This document shows, piece by piece, positions 42,201 to 52,686 of a DNA stretch of 64,000 nt (the first letter of the stretch is position 1; every line of letters starts with the position of its first letter). The DNA is from Schizosaccharomyces osmophilus. Taxonomy: Eukaryota; Ascomycota; Schizosaccharomycetes; Schizosaccharomycetales; Schizosaccharomycetaceae. A program made the position numbers and the translations under genes. The notes beneath the pieces are model-generated. The model did not search any database. It was not told where the DNA came from and saw only the letters and a list, made by a program, of their open reading frames with translations. The stretch lies in contig NC_079240.1 in NCBI RefSeq assembly GCF_027921745.1, positions 241,001 through 305,000 on the forward strand, written 5' to 3'.

Positions 42201-42304
42201 ATATTGCAAAACGCTATATGTTGAATGTTCGAAGAAGGAAGGGTTTACTTGTCGAACAAAAAGTAGTAGAAAAAGCTGAAAAGCAGAGAACTTTAAAACA
42301 TTAG
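39241..42304 (+). CDS. ria1: EFL1/Ria1, GTPase for 60S subunit maturation
   Basis: Exons 39241-39336 and 39392-42304 give 1002 residues, close to S. pombe Ria1 (about 1000). It is related to eEF2. The P-loop AHVDHGKTT is split by the single intron exactly between Lys and Thr. Further motifs are EDEITRGITMKSS (switch I), DSPGHVDF (G3) and NKMDRL (G4). A long acidic insertion (about residues 430-460) interrupts domain II, as in EFL1 proteins, and eEF2-like domains III-V follow (CAGEIHLERCLKDL; SPRLLLAMYSCDVQ). It lacks the diphthamide loop of eEF2. With Sdo1/SBDS it releases Tif6/eIF6 from late cytoplasmic 60S subunits. It matches SPCC553.08c. Confidence 0.96.
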
Positions 42305-42634
42305 AACTAAACAAGTCGAAAATAATTTATTTGATATTACAAGTATGAATCGGGAAAAAATGTTTCGGAAAAAGTTATGTACAGAAGTTTTTAATAAATT
42401 TTGGAATTTTATGTTTATTGGTATTCCAACTTTGTTACAGAATTAAAACCGACAAAAACTACAAATATAAGGCACTTCACATCAGAAGCAATTTGGATTT
42501 CAGATCCCTCCATAATAATATATTATGAACTCATTTAATTAGCGAAATTTTTAATTTAGATGCGTCGCGCTTATTAATATAAACAAAAACCACTACTACT
42601 CAAAAAATAATTTGCTTTTACCTATAATTTTTCA
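42305..42634. other. Intergenic, no element seen
   Basis: AT-rich spacer between ria1 and mug40, holding the ria1 3' end and the mug40 leader. Confidence 0.5.
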
Positions 42635-44421
42635 ATGAAACAATGTGAAGGCCATATTGACGATGCTGAGAAGGATAAAGTTATCTTTGATGTACTGGAA
42701 GAAAATCAAGAAGTAGATGATGAAGCTACCTTGAAACGGCGCTTGGCTGGACCTTCAGTGCTGAAATCCGGTCAAGAGAGTGTGAATCAGGAAAAAATAA
42801 ATGAAATTATTTATGCGGCTTCTAAAGGAAGTAAGTATTTTGAGGCAGAACAGAAAAGAGACCTTGAACTTCGAAATAGAATTGAGCGTGTACAAAAGGA
42901 GGTAAAAGAATATTATCGTAAACTTGAATGCGATAAGGCTTTTCAAAGGGAATGGGCTGAACGGACTGATGAGATTGACAGCTATATGGAAGAACTCCGA
43001 TCTAGTCGTGATTTAAGTCAAGTAATTGTGCATGTAGATTGCGACGCATTCTATGCATCTATTGAAGAATTGAGAAACGAAAATCTAAAGAATGTTCCAA
43101 TGGCCGTTGGCAAAGGTGTTTTATGTAAGATATACTTCAGGAAATCGAATTCAAGCAGCATAGCTAACTGCACAGGTACTGCAAACTATATGGCTAGAAA
43201 GTTTGGTGTGCGATCAGCCATGCCGGAATTCATTGCAAGAAAATTGTGCCCAGAGCTAGTCGTTATTCCTCTGAACATTCCAGAGTATGCAAAAAAATCG
43301 AAGGAAATACAGGATGTACTGGCGCAGTATGATCCGAATCTTTGCCCGGCTAGTATCGATGAAGTTTACATGAATTTAACTCCGTACATGGATCGACAGG
43401 AATTTACTAAGGATGAGGATACTATGCAGAAAGTCGTTATGGAAATAAGAAATAATGTGTTGGAAGCTACTGGTGTCAGTGTCAGTTGCGGAATTGCTGT
43501 TAACAAGTTACTTGCTAAAATAGCTAGTAACATGAAGAAGCCGAATGATCAATTTATTGTTTCAAATGAAGCAGAAGTGATTGAAAAATTTGTGTCTGAA
43601 TTACCAACAAGAAGGGTAAGATCACGTTTCTAAATAATCTGATAAGATTGCTTTTTTACTAACCTAACAAGATTAATGGAATCGGCAGAGTATTGGAACA
43701 GGAGCTTCTCGGGCTAGATATAAAAACCTGTGGTGACATAATACATAATAGGACTATCTTGTCATATATTTTTAAAGAGAAAACTTCTCAAAATTTGATA
43801 CAATGCAGCTTGGGAATTGGATCCACCATTGTCGAAGATTTTGGCGACAGCAACAGAAAAAGTATCGGTTGTGAAATAACATTTTCAAATGCTATCACTT
43901 CTGGAGGTCTCCTGGAAAGTAAGCTACAATCCTTGTGTCAAAGTTTAGCAGATGATTTATTGAAACGAGATTTAATTGCGAATTCTATGTCAATAAAGAT
44001 AAAGACCGATACCTTTCAAGTACATACAAGACAGAAAAACTTACGAGGATACATCTACAATGACACAGATCTTTTTTGCGAAGCTCTGAAACTACTGAGG
44101 ATGGAATATCCATTACGATTACGGCTTTTGGGTGTTCGACTTAGCAAGTTGACCACCAAGTCAAGCTACTTTGCTTCTCAGATTGTACGTTAAACATGCA
44201 TATTTTTGAAATGTTTTCTAACGCTCCAGAAATTTTCAAAACAAAACAGTGTCCCGTGTCCTGTATGTCACAAGAATCTGGAAGATGATTTAGCGGCTGT
44301 AAATCAGCATATTGATCTTTGCCTAAATACGGAAACTGTAAAGACGGTGATTAATAATGAAAAGAAAGAATTGCCTCTCAAAAGAAAGCGAAACACTATA
44401 GATGTCTTCTTCAGACATTAG
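42635..44421 (+). CDS. mug40: DNA polymerase kappa (DinB/Y-family)
   Basis: Exons 42635-43124, 43176-43615, 43672-44184 and 44230-44421 give 544 residues. The Y-family palm has HVDCDAFYASIEEL (about 129-142), with the first metal-binding Asp residues, and CPASIDEVYM with the catalytic SIDE. The spliced GVLCTANYMARKFGVRSAMP is the conserved fingers/steric-gate region. A helix-hairpin-helix thumb (INGIGRVLEQELL) and little-finger domain follow, then a UBZ-type zinc finger CPVCHKNLEDDLAAVNQHID with its last Cys shortly after. The enzyme bypasses minor-groove lesions and binds ubiquitylated PCNA. The N-terminal extension of about 110 residues is the Pol kappa N-clasp. The first intron has no stop and is a multiple of three. 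It matches SPCC553.07c. Confidence 0.95.
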
Positions 44422-44638
44422 TTTCCATATCAAAAGACCTCGGTATAGTATTGAATATTTTGGATACAGTATGGACGAAGAAGGTACATTGAATAAAAAG
44501 AAGTCAAAATTTATTTACGTTCACAATAGATAAATAGAGTCGCTTATCCATTGGATTTCGAACATACTGAGAACCAGATTCGTAATAAATTCATGAAAAA
44601 CAAAGATATTTAAAGGTCGTTCTCTTAAAGCATCATTA

Positions 44639-45623
44639 TTACAAAAGCTTTGCGCTGACGGCAAATGCAACGAATATAAAAACACTATACCTTATAAGTT
44701 GGAAGATAGTCAAAGATGTCCAGTAAAAGAACAAAAGACCTTCAGCAGCAGCAAGCGAAACGAAGAAAAGAAGGTGACCCAATGAAGAAGAAGAGACAGA
44801 ATATACGGATGTCTTTCCAGTGAATTGCATCCAAACGCCAAGAAGAGCAACGAAAACAGCAGCCACGGCAACAGAGAATACAAGACTCAAAAAACTATTG
44901 GCAGCTTTTGGAGGAGCAGCAAATGTATGAAGAATGGTAGGTTTAGGAGAGGTTTCTGCTTCGATGGATGATTCAGCTTGGAAAGCAGGAAGGGAACCAG
45001 AGTCAAAGACCAGAGAACCTAAAGAAATGGAAGAAGGAGCGGCATCACCGAAAGAACCGATCATTAGAGTAGTCAAAAGACCGTGTTCACTTTGGATCAA
45101 CTCGGAGGGTAATTCAGACAAAGGCTAAATGTTTGTTAGTTATCAATTTTAATCGAAGAACGAGTGATTTAAGTCGTTTAAAGAGCGGATTCAATCACCA
45201 CTACCTCTGCGAATGAGGCTTTTCTTTCAAGGCACATACTAATTTCAAGACTGCATCTCCCTTTGCGTTCACCTGGGCGGGGTAAACAATTGAAGCACTA
45301 GGTTTCTTTTTGTCGCTAATTAATATATGGGCTTGATGAGGGACAGAAACTTCATCATCAATGGCACAGGTAAATTGTACAAGCAGTGTATCCTCTAGAG
45401 ACGAGTCTAACTCAACAAAAGTATTTAAATCATCAAATCTAAATAAAAACAGATTAGAATGTGTGTCCAAAAGCAGCTTCTCAAGCACTTACCTATTCGT
45501 CGAACCTGTCTTTATGGAGCCGGTAGGGCTGAGGAGTTTGACGACACCCTCCTTAGCATTCCATGAGCTGCAAAGAACACCTACGACTAGGCATAACAAA
45601 GAAACGAATGAAATTACCCTCAT
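44639..45623 (-). CDS. swp1: Oligosaccharyltransferase subunit Swp1 (ribophorin II family)
   Basis: Predicted exons (minus strand) are 45493-45623, 45240-45438 and 44639-45124, giving 271 residues. A signal peptide (MRVISFVSLLCLVVGVLC) starts the protein. A luminal domain follows, and three membrane helices near the C-terminus (about 185-205, 218-240 and 248-268) are typical of Swp1/ribophorin II. The complex transfers the dolichol-linked glycan to Asn in the ER lumen. The second intron is less certain. The donor GTATGT at 45239 keeps the frame (joining VLKL to PLSELPSEL), whereas the nearer donor GTAGTG at 45204 would shift it into a stop. An acceptor with CTAAC upstream (CATTTAG ending at 45125) supports the 3' side. 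It matches SPCC553.06 (from memory). Confidence 0.85.
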
Positions 45624-45908
45624 TTGTGTATCCTGGGGATTTGTAGTGGGTAAAATGAAGCCGAATCTACTTTCTGCTTCAAGCATATTTAGCGAGGTCA
45701 AGTGTATATCACTATAGATGTTATGGCACTCCACCTTACAATTTTGAAGGTATTGGACTTTCTTTCATTGCTAAACTATTCAACACGCGAGAAACCAACT
45801 TTGTAGCTCAGCTTTGCTGAATTCGTTCCAAAGGACCTTTTTGTTTTTCTTCCTGTACTTTTTTTTGACCTTTAAGCTTTCTTCTCTTGTGGATTCGTGG
45901 TTTTCTCA

Positions 45909-46367
45909 ATGCAATTGCACTTTGTATTTTCACACTTGCAGAACTCATTCCGTGCTGGAAAAGCAATGGCATGCGTTCCCAACTGCAGGAGTGTTTTAGA
46001 GCTTAGTGCTGCTTTATATCATCAGGGATTCATCAGCTCAATTCAACGTGGTCATCTTCAGGGACCAGACTTGGTGCCCACGCCGACCACTAGAAGCAAC
46101 GTTGCGGAAAGGAGGCTGTGGTTGTCTTTGAAGTATTATGAAGGAAAACCTGTTATGCAATATATTCGAGGAGTATCCAAGCCGAGTCGTAAAGTATACA
46201 TGACCCCAAGCGAACTTATAAACTTTTCCAAAGGAAGAACAGTCAGTTTTGTTCGTGGACTCGAGCCTGCTGAGGCAGCTGTTGTGGAAACGAAGAAGGG
46301 AATTATGGGAGTAGAGGACGCTATTCGTGAACAACTGGGTGGAAGTGTCTTGTGTCGCATGAAGTAA
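45909..46367 (+). CDS. mrps8: Mitochondrial ribosomal protein uS8m
   Basis: An intronless gene of 152 residues in the S8 family. It has HLQNSFRAGKA near the N-terminus, LYHQGFISSIQRG, and the C-terminal RGVSKPSRKVYMTPSEL (conserved KPGRRVY-like), closing with KKGIMGVEDAIREQLGG. The family's strict C-terminal SGKGIMT-type segment is recognisable as KKGIMG. The start ATG at 45909 is chosen because the N-terminal block from there (MQLHFVFSHLQNSF) lines up with other fungal S8 proteins without a long leader. It binds 12S/15S rRNA in the small mitoribosomal subunit. It corresponds to SPCC736.10c (from memory). Confidence 0.9.
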   Translation: MQLHFVFSHLQNSFRAGKAMACVPNCRSVLELSAALYHQGFISSIQRGHLQGPDLVPTPTTRSNVAERRLWLSLKYYEGKPVMQYIRGVSKPSRKVYMTPSELINFSKGRTVSFVRGLEPAEAAVVETKKGIMGVEDAIREQLGGSVLCRMK

Positions 46368-46848
46368 AATCCATCTTGAACCAAAAAAGTAGAAGGTTCC
46401 ATTCTTGCTTGCTTTTTCTTCTTCCCTTCCTTTTGAATTACCCTAGATGATGCTTTTACCCATGTGAATTTTTAAAATGAATTCTTTGTTGTCACAATGG
46501 AATCAAAAGCTCCAACCTTTCTTTCTATATTTTTTTGTACACGCTCCTCTCTGTTGAACAACATTTCCCACCAAGCATATATATATTATTATTTTGCTCC
46601 TAAAAACTATACCATTTTCCTTCTATGAACCGATTAATAATAGGAAGTGCTTGGCTTGCAATCGATTTTATTACGTTCTTTTTTCCTATACCTCGAGTAA
46701 TCAAACAACAGTAGAGGTGCATATCCATACACCTTCAATGAAAATCAGTCTTTTTTATGTTTTCTTACTTTACCATAATTCTTGTAGATTCATTCCAGTA
46801 CTTACTAAAGGGTATAAAATAATACTATAGCTTTTACTTTTCAATAAA
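46368..46848. other. Intergenic: mrps8 3' end and tRNA-Phe upstream region
   Basis: A TATA-like stretch (GGTATAAAATAAT, about 46811-46823) lies 26-38 bases before the tRNA, where fission-yeast tRNA genes carry their TATA element. Nothing else is supported. Confidence 0.6.
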
Positions 46849-46921
46849 GTCGCGGTGGTGTAGTTGGGAGCATGACAGACTGAAGATCTGTTGGTCACTG
46901 GTTCGATCCCGGTTCGTGACA
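46849..46921 (+). tRNA. tRNA-Phe (GAA)
   Basis: A complete 73-base cloverleaf including the discriminator A. The acceptor GTCGCGG pairs with TCGTGAC, allowing G-T pairs. The anticodon arm is ACAGA-CTGAAGA-TCTGT with anticodon GAA, and the T arm is ACTGG-TTCGATC-CCGGT. There is no intron. A T-run (46923-46929) ends Pol III transcription, and a TATA-like element lies upstream. Confidence 0.97.
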
Positions 46922-47326
46922 CTTTTTTTGTTTTTCTTGAAACAGCTTTACTCTCCATTTTCCATAAATGTAGGCCACTGATTTCATCTCTAAATGCTTG
47001 TTATAAAGCAGGGACCCGGACTCGTCCATACCAGTTACTGAGATAGCCCATTTATCTTCAGGTTTCGTTTTGTGTTCATTAGTAAAATTATATTCTTGAT
47101 GGTATTTCTAGAGGAAGTTTTTTTCTTTTATCGTCCCAGGTCTTTCTTCATACTTTCAACTCCCAAGTCAAACAAGTCACCTTTCACTCTCACGAACTCA
47201 TTACATCGTAAAATCTGAATTTGGCTCTTATATTTTATTGCTGAAACCCAAATTTATTTTGTGAACCATTTTTACCTTCATTTATTCATACATCGGTCTT
47301 GTCGAATTTGCATACTGTACGAAAGC
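46922..47326. other. Intergenic: Pol III stop and TRAX leader
   Basis: T-run just after the tRNA, then a T-rich leader of the TRAX gene. No other element seen. Confidence 0.5.
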
Positions 47327-48016
47327 ATGGAGGTTGAATTTCAACAGTTCCAGCGTGTGCTTCAAGAGCAGCAAGATAAACGAGAAAGGATTATTAGAAT
47401 CTCTCGGGAAATCACAATTCAAAGTAAACGGATGATTTTTCTACTACATCAAGCATCGTCGACTGAATTTCCTTTACCATTGGAATTTGACAAAACGAAA
47501 CAGCATAAACAAAATATTCAAAAACAATTAGGGTTGTTAAAGCAAGAACTGGATACTCCTGATGCTGAGCGATATGCTGCATCTTGTTCTCCTGGTATCC
47601 AAGAATTTGTTGAAGCTTATGCATTTGAATATTGGCTGCAACGTCAGTCTCTTATACACCCAAAAGATCCCAAGTTCCAGACTGATCTTCAATCCTTTGA
47701 TTATGTCTTGGGACTTTGCGATATGACTGGCGAAATCATGCGTTTCCTTATAACTCACGGGTCCAAGTTCGCTATGGAAGACGTTCTTTCACATGTTCAG
47801 TTTCTTCGTGAGCTGAATTTGGAATGCACGAAATTAAAAAATTTGAGCCGCCGTTCCCAAAATGAATTAAAGCAAAAATTTGGTGTCATGGATAGCAGCA
47901 TTTCAAAAGTAGAGAGTATATGTTACAGCAAAATCCTCAGAATGTCTGACCAAACATCCGTGAAAAGGGACACAGAAAATCTAGCTTCCAAACAAAAAAA
48001 GCTTCGTATTCACTAG
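47327..48016 (+). CDS. TRAX (translin-associated factor X)
   Basis: An intronless gene of 229 residues. The family hallmark RERIIRISREITIQSKRMIF (about 18-37) is closest to TRAX rather than translin. Helical blocks QEFVEAYAFEYWLQ, DYVLGLCDMTGEIMRFLI and the acidic catalytic-type region around MEDVLSHVQFLREL follow. TRAX pairs with translin in the octameric C3PO nuclease that cuts structured RNA and pre-tRNA fragments. The ATG at 47327 is the first in-frame ATG; the frame extends further back only with a GTG. It corresponds to SPCC736.09c (from memory). The last 35 residues are basic and probably disordered. Confidence 0.9.
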   Translation: MEVEFQQFQRVLQEQQDKRERIIRISREITIQSKRMIFLLHQASSTEFPLPLEFDKTKQHKQNIQKQLGLLKQELDTPDAERYAASCSPGIQEFVEAYAFEYWLQRQSLIHPKDPKFQTDLQSFDYVLGLCDMTGEIMRFLITHGSKFAMEDVLSHVQFLRELNLECTKLKNLSRRSQNELKQKFGVMDSSISKVESICYSKILRMSDQTSVKRDTENLASKQKKLRIH

Positions 48017-48213
48017 GTTTGCGACGAGTAACATCATTTTGATGGTGAAAGTGTACAATAGATTAATTGAGACAACTAAACATATTTTCATTGTCCCCAA
48101 GATCTATGAGTTATTAATTAAGAACTATACTATTTAAAGAGCGAAATAAATATGAAAACTTAAAAGACAAAAAGAAATAATTGGAAGGAGTATTGGATTT
48201 TTACTCATAAACT

Positions 48214-50102
48214 TCATTCTCCAAGGGGAGGCCTCGGAGAAAGACTTATGTCGTGTCCTCCTGAAACAATAGTACCATCTGGAAAAACAAACACAAGAGG
48301 AAGAACATTGCAGGTCATTGCCTCTGTGAAAATGTGGGTCAAATCAACCAATATTGTGACACACCTAGACATTTTTTTTTCTGTTCCGTCTAAGATCGTG
48401 TAGCTCAAAGGCCCTAACTTGCCTAGCCAAATTTGCAAATTTGGAGACAATCCAGCTATACTTAACTGCAAAGACTTTTTGCTGGGCAAATAAACAGGTG
48501 GAGCTTCTACGTATGGCAAATCTAGGTGTCGGAGCGTAGACTGACTTTGTAGTGGCCTTATGATTGAACAATCACATTCTGAAATTCCAACAATAGTCCA
48601 ACAAACAGAGTCGCGAATTTTCAGTATTTCGTCGTTAAAGGTCTCTATTGGTTCCCATTCAACCGGTACAACAGCTTCATTAGGTAAGTTTTTACATTGG
48701 GCGGAAGTTGCACCTAAAAACCATCGAGGTTGCGTGTGATCAGCCTGCATAAAGCCACTTCTTGCATTTCTATATCCCAGTGCCAAATTTGCTGAAAATG
48801 AAGCTGAACTTTCTAAAACAATGCGGTGCATTTGATTAACATATCCATCGTCTTGAGCAATCCCATCTTTTTCCACCCGGCGGATAATTAAAGGGTCACT
48901 CATTATCTTTGAAGATTCATCTTGTAACTGAACCACGGAACCGTACCTGATCGGAACTGCTTCTAAAGAACTCTTCAGCATCCCTTCTACACTACTCTCC
49001 GGTGATGAAGATATCAAATGAATGCGTAAAGGCGCCCAGCCGTCGCTCCTCAGACAGAAATTTCCATTCTCTAATGTCGTGTATTTAGTACGAACGGTTT
49101 GTGAGTTTATTCGATTGTAGAGGTTTATGATAGATCCGGAGCGCAATGTTATGTGGCTCACCTTTATTTTTGTGCCCTTTTTAGCAGGTTTCGAAACAAC
49201 GTCTATAGGGGAAGTTACCAAGTGTGATATTCTTTGGTCCGTAATTGTCGAAAATAAATCAATGGAAAGTTTTAGGTTTCTGGACTTTGCAGCTGCTAGA
49301 CTAGATACATGCAAAGATCGAAAAACCATATAACGTTGATTGTTGTACACTTCGCTGATTGTTTGTGAATACTGACCTTCTTCATTAATGATAGAAATCT
49401 CAACTCGAAAGGATATGCCAAGCAAATTTTGGAAGGGACCTTCTATCATTAAAATAGGAGGAGGGCAAAGAAATCTCTTTTCTGATCCATACGATTTTTG
49501 GATGACAGATGCATGTCTGCATGTGATTATTATCAATTGGCTGTTAACTTCCTTGCTAGCTTCATTTAACCAAAGGTCAGTCCTTTGGTTTAGTCTGTTG
49601 TGGCAAAGCAAATCAAAATTTTTACCTATTAAGTCCTGTGTAGAGCCTTTAGAAACAATTTCATCATCAATATTTTTTCGTTTCCTGCTTTGCTCATTCA
49701 TTGGAATACCAGGAAGACTATCAAAAACATGGCTCTTCGGATCATCTTCTAGTTTTGCTAGCATATGAGAAGAATCCGTTTCAGTTTTTTCGACATTTGT
49801 AAGCGCTGAATTCACGGCACTAAATAAAGAAAGAACTTGAATTGGCACTGCTTCTGAGTTTACATTCTGGTTGATATTTTGGTCAAAGTCAAAATCACCG
49901 CGAAGAATAAGCTCATCCTTTAAATTTTCAACTGGTTAGTTGTGTTAGTCGTATTGTTTCCAAATGCAGAATGAATTCTCACACTGTTGACATCAATCTT
50001 TGACAAACAATCAGCCTAAATACACGTACTTTTGATACTGTCCAAGGAGAAAGGATCAGTTTCATTAGATTTTTGAACATTCCAGCCGTCAAAGCCTGCC
50101 AT
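48214..50102 (-). CDS. cbf11: CSL (CBF1/Su(H)/Lag-1) family transcription factor Cbf11
   Basis: Exons (minus strand) are 50030-50102 and 48214-49931, giving 596 residues. The intron of 98 bases has donor GTACGT and acceptor CTAACCAG. The N-terminal 90 residues are disordered. The CSL N-terminal Rel-like domain has LIIITCRHASVIQKSYGSEK and RFLCPPPILMIEGP, the DNA-binding signature of the family. The beta-trefoil domain follows (about 270-430; IRYGSVVQLQDESSKIMSDP, GFMQADHTQPRWFLGATSAQ), and an Ig-like C-terminal domain ends the protein. Cbf11 binds GTGGGAA-like elements and controls lipid-metabolism and cell-separation genes in fission yeast. It lies opposite the URI gene with a 394-base divergent promoter. 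It matches SPCC736.08. Confidence 0.95.
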
Positions 50103-50496
50103 CATACACTTTGTTTTGGCAGTTCAAGCCGAGTCAATTATTTTTTTGTTTAGACCTCCCTATACAGCATGCACACTTTCATATAAGTAATTTTTCTATA
50201 AAATTTTTAAAATAATTAATGAACTTCTATGCGAAAGAGCGAATGGCTTGCTATGAAAAAGCAAGTGAATGTAGTAGTTTGTAGGCAATTTACAAATTAC
50301 CCAACTGAACCTTTCCTTTCACCAACTACTCCCACTAACAAAAAGCAATTGGAAGCAAATATTGACGATTTATTTATTTTTTTTTTGGAAAAAATATAGG
50401 AAAAGACAGTTGTTAATCTTTGGTCTCTATTCTCAAGCATTTGATTTTTAGAATACGCAGTTTAAGTAATTACAAGGCCATTGGAATTTGTGGACG
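50103..50496. other. Divergent promoter of cbf11 and the URI gene
   Basis: AT-rich spacer with T-runs near 50370. No HomolD, MCB or other clear motif seen. Confidence 0.5.
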
Positions 50497-52639
50497 ATGG
50501 ACAGTGAAGAGATACTTTCTATACAATATGATCAAGATGTATACTACAAAATAGATGAAATTTCTAGGCACATTACCCAAACGATAGACTTCTGTAAACA
50601 AAAAGCTGGCGAACTGAAGTCTCAGGGTGATTCTTACTCTCATGTTAAGTGTATGTATTTATTACGTTTATTTATTTTTTTGATATTTGAATCTGTTCTA
50701 TTTCTAACCACTGAATCTAGTTTTTGCATACTTAAATGGATTACTAGATCAACGCTCGCACGATCTCCTTTCTACCATAGATAGGAAAAAATCAGACCTT
50801 TTAGTGAGAAACCAAGAAGGATTGCCTATTGTAGACATTCATGAAGAAGTTGATGAAAATGGCAAAATAATACATTCAGATGTAAAGCCTCAAAATATTT
50901 CTTCTGTTACAGACTATGCTGATGTAATACGAAGTATTCCAGGGTTTGATAATTCTAAAGGGACAGCAACAACGCCTTCTAAACCTTCTGCTACTGAACT
51001 ACCAGAAACAAGGATTGAGGAATTGCCAGTCGAAGGGACCGCAGCCAGTGAACCATCAAACCCTGATGTACAAGTAGCCGCAAAGAATGACAGTGAATCC
51101 AGAAATAGAGAAAACACGTCTCAAACTGGGCAGCAATTAAAGCCAGATCGCATAGAAGAGAATTCATCTCCGGCAGTAATTAAAAACATTCATACATCTC
51201 AAAAGGTGGAAAAGAAACCTGAAAATAAGCGAGATGGACAGAAAAATAAATCTGTTTTCAAAAAAGGGTTTCTTTCTAATGCCAAAAGCGAATCTCGAGA
51301 TCATTCCAAAAAGGCCAAAGAAGAAGAATTGAAGAAACAGAGCCAATCTGAAGAAAAGAAGCGGATAGACGTTACTGACAATAATGCCGTTATGGAAAAT
51401 GTGATGGAAAAGCCTCCCCAAGAATTGAAGAACCAAAAACAGTTGGATTCGGAGTCATCTACGAATTCGAAACCACCAAAAAAACTATCAAAATTTAAAG
51501 AAGCAAAACTTCAAAAAGTTTCCCAGAAAAAACAATCTTATTCGGGTAATGCAACGAACGAATCCATAGAATTTACTAAAGATGGTGCATATTCTTCCGA
51601 GTCTACTAAAAAGTCCGACATCCCACACATTAAAGAGGGACCGAAGGAAATAAATGGTTCCTTAAATCAAGCTTCAACGTCTACTGAAAGCGACACTGCC
51701 ACAGATCTTGGCGACCATAATCCGATTATATTACCTGTACCAAGGGATGCCGATGGACAGAGTGTAATGCAGGCCGTCCAATATGATGAACTGAATTCGT
51801 TAGATGACATGGAGCAGCTCCTTCAGGATATGGAGGATGCTGGCGAATTACAATCTGATGCTGAGTCGGGCTCAGAAGAAGACGAGCACGGCATGAGGTT
51901 AAATTTTTCTCGGAACTTAGTACCTCCTTCAAATCCAAATTATTTTGGTGAAAATAACTCAGTAACTTCAAATGGGGATTTTAAATCAAACGAGCATACC
52001 AAGGATAATTTAACCACAGACGAAACGGAACTCTCTGGAAGACATGTGCATTTTGCTGATACATTAGAAATTAAACATGTCAGTCGAAATGGAAAATCAC
52101 GTATTGAAAATGTCCCTACCCCTACAGAAGAATACGACAACATGTTTGAGCCTCAAGAGTATTGCAGTCGCATATCAGCGTTTCGCAAGGATCGAAGTAA
52201 AACGAAAACTCAAGAAAAAGATAAAGGTATAGAATCTCCTAACGAAGTGCGTAAAGAAAACAAAACACCACCTTATCGTGAAAGTGTTTTGGAGCGCTCC
52301 TCATCAGATAATGAAGAAAAACCGTCCATTGTGCAAAACGAAGAAAATATGGTGGAGAAGTATTTGAATGAAACCCCTACTATGAAATCCAACGTCTTTG
52401 AAAGGCAGCCCGCTAGGAGTGTTGAGCAAGCGAAAGAGGATTTTGAGGATCATCAGGATCTCATAAAGGACGGGAGAGAAATTTCCCAACGATACTACGA
52501 ACTTCGCCGAAAGGTACTTAATCCAACATTAGAGGATACTGATGAGGAGGAGGAGGGTGTTGTACCGGTGGACGAGAACGGAAATGAAAAACCCAAGCTG
52601 AGTAGATTTATGGCCGCTCGTTTAGGCGGCAATTTATGA
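50497..52639 (+). CDS. Unconventional prefoldin URI/Bud27
   Basis: Exons 50497-50650 and 50721-52639 give 690 residues (donor GTATGT, branch TCTAAC). The N-terminus (about 1-100) is a prefoldin-alpha helix hairpin, with coiled-coil heptads on both sides of the short hairpin and the link KFFAYLNGLLDQRSHDLL. A long charged, Ser/Lys/Glu-rich disordered part follows. Conserved URI boxes come after: the RLNFSRNLVPP region, HVHFADTLEIKHVSR (about 512-527), and the C-terminal KLSRFMAARLG (about 677-687). URI works with R2TP/prefoldin-like complexes in assembly of RNA polymerases and in TORC1-linked processes. It matches SPCC736.07c (from memory). Confidence 0.92.
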
Positions 52640-52686
52640 GGAAATTAATAATGAAGACACTTATTTTGGACTTTTGGATATAGAAT

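Noticed and set aside
45723-45749. MALH-like start upstream of mrps8, joined by an intron to the S8 frame
   Set aside because: The uninterrupted frame from 45909 already supplies the conserved N-terminal residues. Splicing would remove the HLQ block.
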